A stretch of 53,525 bases of DNA. It comes from Paenibacillus taichungensis (GTDB lineage: Bacteria > Bacillota > Bacilli > Paenibacillales > Paenibacillaceae). Positions 33,390 to 42,325 of this stretch are shown in pieces. Position 1 is the first letter of the stretch. The number at the start of each line of letters is the position of its first letter. The notes beneath the pieces were generated by a model. It was not told where the DNA came from. It made no database searches and saw nothing but the letters and a program-made list of their open reading frames with translations. The DNA lies in the NCBI RefSeq assembly GCF_003287275.1, contig NZ_QEVW01000023.1:1-53525 (forward strand). The letters run 5' to 3'. The translations under genes and the position numbers were made by a program.

Positions 33390-33686
33390 TTATTCCGACC
33401 TCATTTTTTCAAAAGCCTCATTATATTGTTGTGCTTCTTTAATATCTACAGATGTGATGCCACCTTCATCCCACGACGTGAGACGCAGTGTGACCGTTGT
33501 ATAGTCAATCGTAATGAAAGGATGATGATTGAATGCTTCCGAAATCGCTGCGACCTCATCCACAAATGCAATCCCTTTCATGTAGTTGGAAAATACGAAC
33601 TTGCGGACAATCCATCGTCCCTCTTCCAGTTCCCAGCCTTCCAGCCTTCCCAGATGAGCTTCGACTTCCTCTTGCGTAAAAACCAT
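33390..33686 (-). CDS. 4a-hydroxytetrahydrobiopterin dehydratase
   Basis: A 98-residue pterin-4a-carbinolamine dehydratase (PCD/DCoH fold). The signature is visible: FNHHPFITIDYTTVTLRLTSW followed by DEGGITSVD, although the usual TH after the last strand is SW here. Members regenerate the pterin cofactor of aromatic amino acid hydroxylases. No hydroxylase gene is in the window. GGAGGAAG precedes the ATG at 33686. Likely co-transcribed with rbsK. Confidence 0.88.
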   Translation of the reverse strand: MVFTQEEVEAHLGRLEGWELEEGRWIVRKFVFSNYMKGIAFVDEVAAISEAFNHHPFITIDYTTVTLRLTSWDEGGITSVDIKEAQQYNEAFEKMRSE

Positions 33687-33939
33687 ACGTTATCTTCCTC
33701 CCCATATGATGGCTCATCACAGACAACTGTCCATGCTGCCACCGAAACCTTTGGTGCTACCCATAGCAATCCAAACGCATAGGTCCACCGCCCTGCGGTT
33801 CGCCCGTTTCATGACTATCATCTTACCACGGACAAGCCTCAAATTCCAATAGTACAAATGGCGCTAGATCCAATAACCATAAGGCTTTAGGGAGATTCTC
33901 CAACTCAGGTTTCCGTACCAAATATCTTATGGGAGCATA

Positions 33940-34233
33940 CTAAATGAGAGGTACAAAAGTCAGCTCTTCTTCCCCAATTAAGATATGAATTCGGTGCTGA
34001 TCCTTGTCATGAATGACCACTCCACTTCCTACCGGAATGACCGACTCCTCACCCAGCGCGTAGAACAGATCTTCCGCGAGCGCCTCATCCACTTCGAGTT
34101 GCTCTGTTACACCAAGGCGTGACCATTCTTCCTCATCCATCTCAAAGAAAACATAGCGGTCTGGTATTCGTCCTATAGCCTCTGTCAAATCTGTCAATAT
34201 TCCTTCATAATCCCGTCCATGCTTTACGCCCAT
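33940..34233 (-). CDS. Hypothetical acidic protein
   Basis: A 97-residue, strongly acidic soluble protein (YVFFEMDEEEWSRLG; LEVDEALAEDLFYALGEES), ending in beta-strand-like IHILIGEEELTFVPL. No signal peptide, cysteines or known motif. AGGAG lies 10 nt before the ATG at 34233. Codon use resembles its neighbours, so it is probably real. Not recognised. Confidence 0.65.
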   Translation of the reverse strand: MGVKHGRDYEGILTDLTEAIGRIPDRYVFFEMDEEEWSRLGVTEQLEVDEALAEDLFYALGEESVIPVGSGVVIHDKDQHRIHILIGEEELTFVPLI

Positions 34234-34467
34234 TGGCTTTTCACTCCTATTTAGCCCCTAAGGAGCAGATTTGTTCTTATTATACCTGAAAATAACCCTT
34301 AAAAAAAAAGGCCATCTGGTCGATAAATACTATACATGACCGTTTTAACTGTTTCTGCAACCCTAAAGGATGCCTAACATTAAACGGATTGCGGTGTAAC
34401 GTTCGTCCGGAAGCCCGAATAAAGCCGCTTGAAAGGATTCAATTTTATCTCATGGATGAGGTGTATG

Positions 34468-35268
34468 ATGGAAATTTCAACGATTATCGGACTAGTTTTA
34501 GGGCTGGTTTCACTTGTATTGGGTATGTTCCTGAAGGGTGCGCCCCTAATCAACCTGGTTAACAACCCGGCAGCCTACGTTATTATTTTTGTTGGTACGG
34601 CAGCAACTATTTTCATGGCGTTTCCCATGTCTGAAGTTAAAAAAATCCCCAAGCTTTTCGGGGTACTGTTCAAAAAGCAACAACTGATTGACCGTGTTTC
34701 TCTAATCGGCACATTTATGGACTGGGCTTCCACTACCCGTCGTGAAGGTTTGCTCGCACTTGAATCGAAAGTCGAAGATATTGATGATCAGTTCCTGCGC
34801 GGCGGTATGCGTATGATTATTGACGGCAATGATCAGGAATTTGTAAGTGATGTACTCATGGAAGATATTCATGCTACAGAAGAGCGCCATCGTGGAGGTG
34901 CATTGATCTTCGCCCAAGCGGGGATGTATGCACCAACGCTCGGGGTACTCGGGGCCGTTGTAGGTCTCATCGCAGCGCTTGCCGATCTCAGTGATATGGA
35001 AAAGCTCTCGCATGCGATTGCAGCGGCGTTTATCGCAACACTTCTCGGTATCTTTAGTGGTTACGTGTTGTGGCATCCAATGTCCAATAAACTGAAGCGG
35101 ATGTCCAAAAAAGAGATGGAAATCAAGCTGATGATGGTTGAAGGCTTGTTATCCATACAATCCGGTGTATCCACCATTGCCATTAACCAAAAATTATCTG
35201 TATTCCTGACACCTTCCGAACGTAGACAGTTGGAAGAGAAGGAGGGCTCATCAGGTGAAAAAGGCTAA
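34468..35268 (+). CDS. motA: Flagellar motor stator protein MotA
   Basis: A 266-residue stator channel subunit with four membrane helices: MEISTIIGLVLGLVSLVLG, YVIIFVGTAATIFMAF, and the paired C-terminal helices LGVLGAVVGLIAALADL and AIAAAFIATLLGIFSGYVLW. The cytoplasmic loop between helices 2 and 3 carries the charged residues that contact the rotor. The start chosen (ATG 34468) follows a GGATGAGG site. It overlaps motB by 14 nt. Whether protons or sodium drive it cannot be decided by eye. No other flagellar gene is in the window. Confidence 0.92.
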   Translation: MEISTIIGLVLGLVSLVLGMFLKGAPLINLVNNPAAYVIIFVGTAATIFMAFPMSEVKKIPKLFGVLFKKQQLIDRVSLIGTFMDWASTTRREGLLALESKVEDIDDQFLRGGMRMIIDGNDQEFVSDVLMEDIHATEERHRGGALIFAQAGMYAPTLGVLGAVVGLIAALADLSDMEKLSHAIAAAFIATLLGIFSGYVLWHPMSNKLKRMSKKEMEIKLMMVEGLLSIQSGVSTIAINQKLSVFLTPSERRQLEEKEGSSGEKG

Positions 35269-36070
35269 AAAACACGAACCGCATGAAGAGCACATAGACG
35301 AGAGCTGGTTGCTTCCCTACTCCGACTTGATGACGTTGCTGCTCGCTCTGTTTATCACATTATTCTCTATGAGCTCTATAGATGCAACGAAGTTTGAACA
35401 GATGGCTTCCGCACTGAGCAGCGCATTAAATGGTGGTTCGGGTGTACTGGATCATACCTCCATGAACCCTACAGAATCTACTATAGATTTGGGTAAGAGC
35501 AAACAGCAGCCCGAAGATATCAAGAAGACACCGGCTCAGATTACAGATGCGCAGATGGCTCAGAAAGAACAGGAAGATCTGGAGAAACTCAAGAAACGGC
35601 TTGATCAATATATTCAGAAAAACGGGCTTTCCGATCAGCTGAATACGAAACTGAATCAGTCGGAGCTCAAAATCACGATTAGTGATAACGCCCTGTTCTC
35701 CTCAGGCCGGGCTGATGTTAAACCAGAGTCACGCTCGCTGGCGAAAGCCATCTCGAGCATGCTGCAGGAGTTCCCGGAATATGAAGTCGTTGTGTCTGGC
35801 CATACTGATAATGTTCCCATTTCGAACAGCCAATATAAGGATAACTGGGATTTGAGTGCCGATCGAGCACTGAATTTCCTCAAAATTCTGTTATTGAATG
35901 AGGCGCTGGACCCTTCGAAGTTCACACCTAGCGGTTATGGAGAGTATCACCCAGTCGCTAGCAACCAAACAGATGCTGGACGAGCTCAAAACCGTCGGGT
36001 AGAAGTTTCAATTATCCGGAAATATCAGAGTAACAACACAGCCGTGAAAGCAGTCGGAAAAGATAACTAA
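35255..36070 (+). CDS. motB: Flagellar motor stator protein MotB
   Basis: A 271-residue partner of MotA. The membrane helix begins with the ion-binding Asp in LLPYSDLMTLLLALFITLF. A long linker with a coiled coil (QKEQEDLEKLKKRLDQYI) precedes the OmpA-like peptidoglycan-binding domain (VVVSGHTDNVPISNSQYKDN... SADRALNFL... GYGEYHPVASNQTDAGRAQN RRVE). The GTG start has GGAGGG 8 nt upstream, inside motA, so translation is coupled. A terminator follows. Confidence 0.93.
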   Translation: MKKAKKHEPHEEHIDESWLLPYSDLMTLLLALFITLFSMSSIDATKFEQMASALSSALNGGSGVLDHTSMNPTESTIDLGKSKQQPEDIKKTPAQITDAQMAQKEQEDLEKLKKRLDQYIQKNGLSDQLNTKLNQSELKITISDNALFSSGRADVKPESRSLAKAISSMLQEFPEYEVVVSGHTDNVPISNSQYKDNWDLSADRALNFLKILLLNEALDPSKFTPSGYGEYHPVASNQTDAGRAQNRRVEVSIIRKYQSNNTAVKAVGKDN

Positions 36071-36103
36071 AGAGTTGTTCCGTTGTATCAAACTAATGCT
36101 TAA

Positions 36104-36138
36104 GTCACTCTCCTTCATTACAGGAGAGTGGCTTTTTT
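36104..36138 (+). terminator. motAB terminator
   Basis: CACTCTCCT / AGGAGAGTG perfect stem, then six T. Confidence 0.9.
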
Positions 36139-36153
36139 CTATCCACTGATATG

Positions 36154-36190
36154 AAAAAGCGCTGCTTCCCCTGAGGGAAAACAGCGCCTT
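36154..36190 (-). terminator. rluF terminator
   Basis: Minus strand AAGGCGCTGTTTTCCC-TCA-GGGGAAGCAGCGCTT with TTTT; just after the rluF stop. Confidence 0.85.
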
Positions 36191-36202
36191 GGATATTATC
36201 AT

Positions 36203-36904
36203 TTATTCCATATTATAATCCAGCAAACTGCTCAATTCAGACTTTTCTGCCAGTGTCAGCTCTCTCCAGGTCCCTGTGGCCTGCTCACCGAGATGAATGT
36301 TCATAATACGAATTCGCTTCAACTTCCGAACCTCATAGCCAAATGCGCTGCACATCCGGCGAATTTGACGGTTTTTCCCCTCCGTCAGAATAATGCGGAA
36401 CACCCGCTCTGATATACGAGTTACCGTACAAGGCAGCGTCATTTCGCCAAGGATCTTGACTCCTGTGCTCATGCCTCTTAAGAAACTCGGCGTTACCGCA
36501 CGATCCACGGTGACAATATATTCTTTCTCATGACGTCCTTCTGCCCTTAGAATTCGATTGACGATATCACCGTCATTGGTCATCAAAATCAAACCTTCCG
36601 AATCCTTATCCAAGCGACCAATTGGGAAAATTCGCTCTGTGTGCCCTACAAAATCAACGATATTCCCTTGAATATGCTGTTCGGTTGTACTGGTTATTCC
36701 GACAGGTTTATTAAGCGCAATATATACGTGTTTCCGTTTTTCCTTAATAGGTTGACCATTAATTCTTACATCATCGCCATCTTCAGCTTGACTGCCCAGC
36801 TCTGCCTTGACTCCATTAATTGTTACTTTCCCACTTTCCACCAATCTGTCGGCTTCCCGACGGGAACAAAAACCTGTTTCACTGATAAATTTATTAATAC
36901 GCAA
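36203..36904 (-). CDS. rluF: rRNA pseudouridine synthase, RluF-like
   Basis: A 233-residue member of the RsuA/RluB/E/F family. An S4 RNA-binding domain spans 2-50 (INKFISETGFCSRREADRLV). The catalytic domain has the nucleophile D99 in GRLDKDSEGL and the family's GKNRQIRRMC. The stretch ALNKPVGITSTTE...NIVDFV resembles E. coli RluF (23S U2604) more than RsuA or RluB. The start is TTG (36902-36904) with GAGGTGAG upstream. It lies 18 nt after the histidine kinase gene and may share its transcript. Confidence 0.9.
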   Translation of the reverse strand: MRINKFISETGFCSRREADRLVESGKVTINGVKAELGSQAEDGDDVRINGQPIKEKRKHVYIALNKPVGITSTTEQHIQGNIVDFVGHTERIFPIGRLDKDSEGLILMTNDGDIVNRILRAEGRHEKEYIVTVDRAVTPSFLRGMSTGVKILGEMTLPCTVTRISERVFRIILTEGKNRQIRRMCSAFGYEVRKLKRIRIMNIHLGEQATGTWRELTLAEKSELSSLLDYNME

Positions 36905-36922
36905 AAGGTAATCTCACCTCGT

Positions 36923-39262
36923 CTATTTCTCTTCGTCTGTAGGTTCATTGTCCGTCTCATGCTCTTCCTCTATACTCTCCGGTTGCTGTTGGGAAGCAGG
37001 CAGCTCGATAATGACGGTCGTTCCCTTGTTCATGACGCTTTTGATATCCATCATGCCCTTATGTGATTGAATAATGCGCTGGCTGACCATCAGGCCAAGC
37101 CCTGTTCCCGATTCCTTGCTTGTAAAGAATGGTTCCCCCAGCTTAGGCATCAGTTCTTCTGGAATTCCAGTGCCTTCATCCTTAATTTCAATCCGAACCC
37201 GACTATTCTCTATGTCCTGATTAAGTTTAATTCGAATATTACCTCCGTCTGGCATGGCCTCCATGCCGTTCTTCAGCAAGTTAATGAAGACCTGCTTCAA
37301 CTGGTTCTCTTCACAATGTACCATAACTGAATCGGATGAAGCATTTAATACAAACTCCACACCATGCAGATGCGCCTGGCTATCCAGTAATGATATAACA
37401 TCTCCCAGAATGAAGCGAATATCCCGTTCCTGAAAATGAACTGCCTGTGGTTTGGCCAGGATCAGAAACTCACCCACAATAAGATTGATTCGATCCAACT
37501 CAGACAGCATCAAGTCCAAGTGACGATGATTAAGCTTGTTCGTCTCTTGTTGGAGCTGGAGAAACCCACGTAGGGTCGTAAGCGGATTACGTATCTCGTG
37601 CGCAACCCCCGCTGCCAGCTGACCAACGGTCGTCAGTTTCTCGGAACGTCTAAGCAGTTCCTCCATACGGTTACGGCTGGTAATATCTCTTGAAACGCTG
37701 ATCAGTGCTGTGATCTCGCCTGCTTCATCGCGGACTGGTGCTGTACTCACGCTGACTTCGACACGGCTACCATCCTTCTTCATCCATGTCGTTTCATTGG
37801 ACGTAATTGACATACCCTCAATCAACTGGGCATGCTGCTCTTCCATCTCCTCTTCAGTGCCAGGAGGGATAATTTTTAACTTACGGCCTTCTACCTCACG
37901 ACTGCGCCAGCCGTACAACTGCTCAAAGGCACGGTTTACCCGCAAAACATTTCCATCCAGATCCGTAATATGAATCGCATCTGCCGTTTGGTTAATGATC
38001 GATTCCAAATGTTCTTTTACCGCACGATTTTCTTCATACATCTGTTTCAGACGATTCGTATAATGGCCCAAATTACGAATCATGGCATTAATGCGATTCG
38101 CTAATTGGCCCAATTCGTCTTTCCTTCTCACTTTCAAACGGAAATCAAAGTGACCGTCAGCTACATCATTCACTTTGCCCAGAATAGATTGAATAGGACG
38201 CGTAATGTATCCTGCGAGCAAATAGCTGCCAAAGATCACAATCTCCAGTAACACAAGTGAAATCGAGGCATGGCTAACCAATTGTTCCGATACCATGGAG
38301 GATATTTGCTTATAGTCCATAACAATACTAATCACATAAGATGATTCATTGGGGGTGAATATCGGAATAAAACTTTTGAGCACCTTCTGTTCATGAGTTT
38401 CACTAACAAAGGATACATTCTGCCCAGTACGAATTGCCCGTACTACCGCCTTGTGATCCTCTTCTGCCGCACCATATTGATAGGTACCGAAACGAATTGG
38501 CCTGTTATTCAACTTATTGTGGTTTGTATCCCTTCCGTCATTGCTCATGCTCGAGCTACCGAAGGTCAATGGATTGATGCCTGTAATCTCCAGAATAGAA
38601 GGATTCACTTCACGAATCTTATTCAAAATCTCGTCTGGACCAGAGATCTTCACATAGTCGTCAACAGCGGCATTATTATAGAAGGGATTGATTATGTAAT
38701 TCCTTTTCCCATCATGATAGTAACCCCAGATATCAACATCCGACGGATTGGATGTAGAGTATTCGAATCCATCCGACCAAAAATGGTCTAATTTCTGTCC
38801 CTGTGAAATCGTAACCTGATGGTTTTCGAACAGCTGTTTAAATGCCTGATACCAGTAAGTCATGGATTTGGTAGATAATCCAATCTCCTTTGGATCGGAA
38901 GACCGGGTAACCACAATATCATCAGCCGTTTGCTCCATCAATGAAATGTGGGAGACACCGACTTTTTCGCTCATGCGAACCAGGTCTTCATTTGTGATAT
39001 TATTAATATTCGGGTCCAGTTCTTCTGCTGCCATTACTGAGGCCAGCCATAAATTGTTCCCAATTTGTCGTTTTACATATTCCGAACTGGACTGACTCTG
39101 TTCGACAGCGATTGCAATCTGTTTGGCCGTAAGCACCATCTTGGTTTCGCTGTCCTGCCTTAGATTCTCTTCTGTAGTATAATAACTCAGTGCTATATTT
39201 AAAATCAAAATGACGAGCACTGAGCACGACATAATCATGGATAATTTCGTTTTAATAGACAA
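36923..39262 (-). CDS. Orphan membrane PAS-domain sensor histidine kinase (sporulation-kinase-like)
   Basis: A 779-residue kinase. Order: membrane helix 8-28, extracellular sensor about 30-330, second helix 332-354, HAMP 354-406, PAS 415-530, HisKA with phospho-acceptor H555 (AHEIRNPLTTLRGFLQL), and HATPase about 648-755 with DEGTGIP and GTGLGL. The HEIRNPLTxxxGFxQL box is typical of B. subtilis KinA/KinB-type kinases that phosphorylate Spo0F. No response regulator gene is next to it, which fits the phosphorelay, and spo0F lies in the same window. The start is TTG (39260-39262) with GAGGTG 10 nt upstream. The acidic 25-residue C-tail is unusual. Confidence 0.9.
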   Translation of the reverse strand: MSIKTKLSMIMSCSVLVILILNIALSYYTTEENLRQDSETKMVLTAKQIAIAVEQSQSSSEYVKRQIGNNLWLASVMAAEELDPNINNITNEDLVRMSEKVGVSHISLMEQTADDIVVTRSSDPKEIGLSTKSMTYWYQAFKQLFENHQVTISQGQKLDHFWSDGFEYSTSNPSDVDIWGYYHDGKRNYIINPFYNNAAVDDYVKISGPDEILNKIREVNPSILEITGINPLTFGSSSMSNDGRDTNHNKLNNRPIRFGTYQYGAAEEDHKAVVRAIRTGQNVSFVSETHEQKVLKSFIPIFTPNESSYVISIVMDYKQISSMVSEQLVSHASISLVLLEIVIFGSYLLAGYITRPIQSILGKVNDVADGHFDFRLKVRRKDELGQLANRINAMIRNLGHYTNRLKQMYEENRAVKEHLESIINQTADAIHITDLDGNVLRVNRAFEQLYGWRSREVEGRKLKIIPPGTEEEMEEQHAQLIEGMSITSNETTWMKKDGSRVEVSVSTAPVRDEAGEITALISVSRDITSRNRMEELLRRSEKLTTVGQLAAGVAHEIRNPLTTLRGFLQLQQETNKLNHRHLDLMLSELDRINLIVGEFLILAKPQAVHFQERDIRFILGDVISLLDSQAHLHGVEFVLNASSDSVMVHCEENQLKQVFINLLKNGMEAMPDGGNIRIKLNQDIENSRVRIEIKDEGTGIPEELMPKLGEPFFTSKESGTGLGLMVSQRIIQSHKGMMDIKSVMNKGTTVIIELPASQQQPESIEEEHETDNEPTDEEK

Positions 39263-39450
39263 CTTTTTCGTTCACCTCTCGGCTTGTACCCTCTGGCGAT
39301 ATATGGCAAAACCTATATCCATCATAACTGTTGTATGTCTATTTGAAAAGGATAATTGACCCTTGTCCAAAAGTTACCGCTTGGCTGAAAATGGCGAAAT
39401 CAATTGTATTTTGTCTATTCCATGCCTACAATGGGAATAACCACTAAAAA

Positions 39451-39532
39451 TTATACACAAATCCACAGGCATGTGGATAGTATGTTCATAACTATGTGAG
39501 CAACTCGTCAGTTATCCACAGACTTATACACA
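39451..39532. promoter_or_regulatory. DnaA box cluster
   Basis: Three perfect DnaA boxes (TTATNCACA): TTATACACA 39451-39459, TTATCCACA 39512-39520, TTATACACA 39524-39532, all on the plus strand. A one-mismatch box lies in reverse orientation at 39472-39480 (CTATCCACA on the minus strand). They lie in the AT-rich interval between the kinase and tadA genes. Confidence 0.75.
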
Positions 39533-39597
39533 ACATGTTAACAAACGAATGTTTGTTCGCCGCACAAATTACTCTTTGGAAGGAGTTTTACATTTTA

Positions 39598-40098
39598 ATG
39601 AAGGATGACGTTCTCCAACCCGATCTTTCGCATCTCTCGGAGGAGGCTCAGCACGAGCACTGGATGCGTGAAGCCATTGCTGAAGCGTACAAGGCAGAAG
39701 CACTCGGGGAAGTACCCATCGGGGCTGTAATTGTTCAACATAACCGTATTATTGGTCGTGGATATAACCTGCGTGAGACGACACTCGATTCTACAGCACA
39801 TGCGGAGATGGTAGCCATCCGGCAGGCTAGTGAAGCCATCGGCGCATGGCGACTGCTGGATTGTAGTCTGTACGTTACACTGGAGCCCTGCCCGATGTGT
39901 GCAGGTGCCATTGTGCAGTCCAGAGTGCCTCGAGTTATATATGGTACCGCTGATCCCAAAGCCGGATGTGCAGGAACGCTGATGAATCTGCTGCAGGAAC
40001 CTCGTTTTAATCATCGAACCGAAGTGGTTGCTGACATTCTGCAACCAGATTGCTCCACCATGCTGACTCAATTTTTCCGGCGTTTACGCAAAAAATAG
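39598..40098 (+). CDS. tadA: tRNA-specific adenosine deaminase TadA
   Basis: Zinc deaminase that makes inosine at the wobble position of tRNA-Arg(ACG). From the ATG at 39598 it has 166 residues, near the family norm. The zinc and catalytic motifs are TAHAEM (His ligand and proton-shuttling Glu) and LEPCPMCAGA (two Cys ligands); ARG-type contacts lie in GYNLRE and TLMNLLQEPRFNH. GGAAGGAG is 12 nt upstream. In B. subtilis tadA directly precedes scr; here it lies 35 kb away and on the opposite strand to scr. Confidence 0.94.
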   Translation: MKDDVLQPDLSHLSEEAQHEHWMREAIAEAYKAEALGEVPIGAVIVQHNRIIGRGYNLRETTLDSTAHAEMVAIRQASEAIGAWRLLDCSLYVTLEPCPMCAGAIVQSRVPRVIYGTADPKAGCAGTLMNLLQEPRFNHRTEVVADILQPDCSTMLTQFFRRLRKK

Positions 40099-40132
40099 AA
40101 TTTTATATCTATCTAGAAAGGAAGTGCATTCC

Positions 40133-40702
40133 ATGCCGCTTACACTATACGACACACCAAAAGGGATAAGTCTCCGTCTACTTACTCCACAAGATACGGA
40201 GGCATATCTTGCTCTTATTCAAATCACACGTCTTCCCTACCAAGCCGTAGAGCCTATCCGGGATGATGAGTTCTATACGCTGCATGCGCAAACCAGACGC
40301 ATTCAGGATAGAATGCAGGCGGCTGAGGAAGGAACGGGGTATCAATTCGGAATTTTTACAATCGACGATGGTATTCTGATCGGTCAGGTTAGCTTGAACA
40401 ATGTCGTTCAGGGCGTTGCCAATTATGCAGACATGGGATACTTCATCCATCCAGATTACCAAGGCGGAGGACGAATGACCGCGGCCGTGAAACTCGCTGT
40501 ATCCTACGCCTTCCGTGCTCTGAAGTTAAATCGTGTTCAAGCAGCTATTCTATTATCCAATACGGGTTCAAAACGTGTTCTGGAGAAAAATGGCTTCCAG
40601 GCTGAAGGCATTGCTCGTAAATATCTCAAGATTAACGGAGAGTATCAGGACCATCAGATCTACGCTGTGCTCGCCGAGGACATGGGTGAATCTTTACAGT
40701 AA
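40133..40702 (+). CDS. GNAT acetyltransferase, RimJ/RimL-like
   Basis: A 189-residue protein resembling ribosomal-protein alanine acetyltransferases: LRLLTPQDTEAYLAL at the N-terminus, ADMGYFIHPDYQGGGRMTAAV as the acetyl-CoA loop, LNRVQAAILLSNTGSKRVLEKNGF, and the closing EGIARKYLKINGEYQDHQIYA. AGGAAG lies 8 nt before the ATG at 40133, which is preferred to a GTG three codons earlier. Substrate uncertain. It follows tadA by 34 nt and may be co-transcribed. Confidence 0.88.
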   Translation: MPLTLYDTPKGISLRLLTPQDTEAYLALIQITRLPYQAVEPIRDDEFYTLHAQTRRIQDRMQAAEEGTGYQFGIFTIDDGILIGQVSLNNVVQGVANYADMGYFIHPDYQGGGRMTAAVKLAVSYAFRALKLNRVQAAILLSNTGSKRVLEKNGFQAEGIARKYLKINGEYQDHQIYAVLAEDMGESLQ

Positions 40703-40727
40703 TTGAACAGAACTTGGAACAACATAC

Positions 40728-40763
40728 AAAGAGCCGCTCGACCCTAAGGTCGAGCGGCTCTTT
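40728..40763. terminator. Bidirectional terminator after the tadA-GNAT pair
   Basis: AAAGAGCCGCTCGACC-CTAA-GGTCGAGCGGCTCTTT, perfect 16-bp stem, serving the convergent lipoprotein gene as well. Confidence 0.93.
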
Positions 40764-40786
40764 GCTTTAAATCATAATCTGAGAAC

Positions 40787-41881
40787 TTAGTATCCGTAAG
40801 ATGCGTTCATTAGTTCTTCAAACTGTTCCATTGTAATGACGTCTTCGCCAGTAGGAATATTAATTTTAAATGCTGGCTTCTCGTTAATTTTGGTGTATGT
40901 GTTCGAACCAGTGAAAGCAAGTTTAACTTCATCCTTGGTATCAGGTTGTTTAATCAACAGATCAGCAACCAATTTTTGATATACCGGGAAATCTTTTTTG
41001 TCCAAAGCAAAATCAATGTGGAACTGGTTAATAGTCAGTGTGTCTTTCAACTGGTCCAGATCTTTAGCCATTTCAGCTTGATCTGCTTCAGTAATTTTTA
41101 GATCCTCTTTAGCTTTGTTGATATCTTCCTGACTCATTTGCAACATGTCACGATACTCTTCTTTAGAGATAATATCCAAAACTTTAGGCAATGCTTTGGT
41201 TACCAGGACAGTAACGGCTTCCTTCACATTGTCATTGTTGACAGAAAATTGGACAACTTGTTTGGCATCCAAACCTTCTGGAAGCTGTGCATCCTTCACA
41301 TCCAGGTTTTTAAAGAATTTATCCTGATCGTACTCGCTCAGGACCGCATCCATAACTTCATTGCTCAGCTTTTGTGTTTTGGCTGCATCCATAGCATTTG
41401 GATTCCATTCCGTTCCTTCTTGCTCAGCCAGTTCTTTCAGATCCAGCTCCAGGAATTTACCAACAACCGTTTCCGGAATCGGGAAGAACGGAATACTTGG
41501 TACCTTAACATATAACTTCTCAGCGGTCATAACCATTGGAATGGTAAAAGTCATCCCCATATCGCCTTTAAGCTCAATCCCTACCGTCATTTCGGTCTGC
41601 ATCGGCTCACTTTGGTATACGCCAGTTACATTCAACTGAGCATCCTTCAGCATGCTCATAAACTGAGACATCGTTGGATCCTGTTGTGACTCGTCTGCAG
41701 CTTTATAGCTCAATTCATTAATAGTGAAGTTAGAACTCATCTCATACGAAGTCAATTTGGAAGCATTGGCTGCCGCCGTCTTCAATGCCTCTTTTGGCTC
41801 TTGCTTGCTGCTACATGCTGTCAGTGCCATGGATACGGTTAACAGCAACGTAAGAAGAAGCGCCCCCATACGTTTAGTCAT
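40787..41881 (-). CDS. Lipoprotein (LppX/DUF6612-like)
   Basis: A 364-residue lipoprotein: basic start MTKR, hydrophobic core, lipobox LTAC with the acylated Cys at 23, then SSKQEPKEALKTAAAN. The mature part alternates charged helices and beta strands (YQSEPMQTEMTVGIELKGD; VMTAEKLYVKVP), as in the LolA/LppX-like fold. It would sit on the outer leaflet of the membrane. GAGGAGAG precedes the ATG. The family label is tentative and no substrate can be inferred. Monocistronic. Confidence 0.82.
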   Translation of the reverse strand: MTKRMGALLLTLLLTVSMALTACSSKQEPKEALKTAAANASKLTSYEMSSNFTINELSYKAADESQQDPTMSQFMSMLKDAQLNVTGVYQSEPMQTEMTVGIELKGDMGMTFTIPMVMTAEKLYVKVPSIPFFPIPETVVGKFLELDLKELAEQEGTEWNPNAMDAAKTQKLSNEVMDAVLSEYDQDKFFKNLDVKDAQLPEGLDAKQVVQFSVNNDNVKEAVTVLVTKALPKVLDIISKEEYRDMLQMSQEDINKAKEDLKITEADQAEMAKDLDQLKDTLTINQFHIDFALDKKDFPVYQKLVADLLIKQPDTKDEVKLAFTGSNTYTKINEKPAFKINIPTGEDVITMEQFEELMNASYGY

Positions 41882-42063
41882 TTGTTTCTCTCCTCTCGTG
41901 ATAACCCCAAAAAAAATAATTCAATATCAATGATATACCATTTATTCTGAAACGGAAACACGATTTGGGAAATTTGTGATCTTTACTCTGTAAATTGGCT
42001 ACAAAGACCTATGTAAGCTTTAGATATCAATGGTGTGCTTCTCTAAATCATGTATGAACGCGC

Positions 42064-42089
42064 AAAAACCCCGGTTTGTTAACCGGAGT
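42064..42089 (-). terminator. Terminator of the sspP operon
   Basis: Minus strand AACTCCGGTT-AACA-AACCGGGGTT followed by TTT, 60 nt after the sspP stop. Confidence 0.85.
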
Positions 42090-42149
42090 TATAGGTTATC
42101 GTTATTCATTAATATGTGCTAAAGAAGAGGAATGATTGTTCCTTTAATC

Positions 42150-42302
42150 TTAGCCTTGAGGATTATGATGATCCACATGGTTCTGGTTTTTCACTTTTTT
42201 GGAGCCGGACAACGGTTCCTGCATGGAAGAATGCTTTTCCGGTTTTCGGTGCTGCTCAGCAGCCTGAGCTTCAGGTACAGGTGTTGTTTTGGGTTTACTC
42301 AT
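42150..42302 (-). CDS. sspP: Small acid-soluble spore protein P
   Basis: A 50-residue, hydrophilic protein without cysteines. Its middle, MQEPLSGSKKVKNQNH, matches the conserved core of B. subtilis SspP (EPLSGSKKVKNRNH), a minor spore protein of the forespore. The N-terminal part (Pro/Ala/Gln-rich) and His-rich tail (VDHHNPQG) differ. GAGGAGGG stands 6 nt before the ATG at 42302. It is the last gene of a three-gene unit ending in a good terminator. Confidence 0.88.
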   Translation of the reverse strand: MSKPKTTPVPEAQAAEQHRKPEKHSSMQEPLSGSKKVKNQNHVDHHNPQG

Positions 42303-42325
42303 GTAGTTCCCTCCTCTTCTTTGGA

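Noticed and set aside
39546..39559. LexA-like box CGAATGTTTGTTCG before tadA
   Set aside because: It departs from the B. subtilis consensus at up to three positions and tadA is not a known SOS gene; left as chance.
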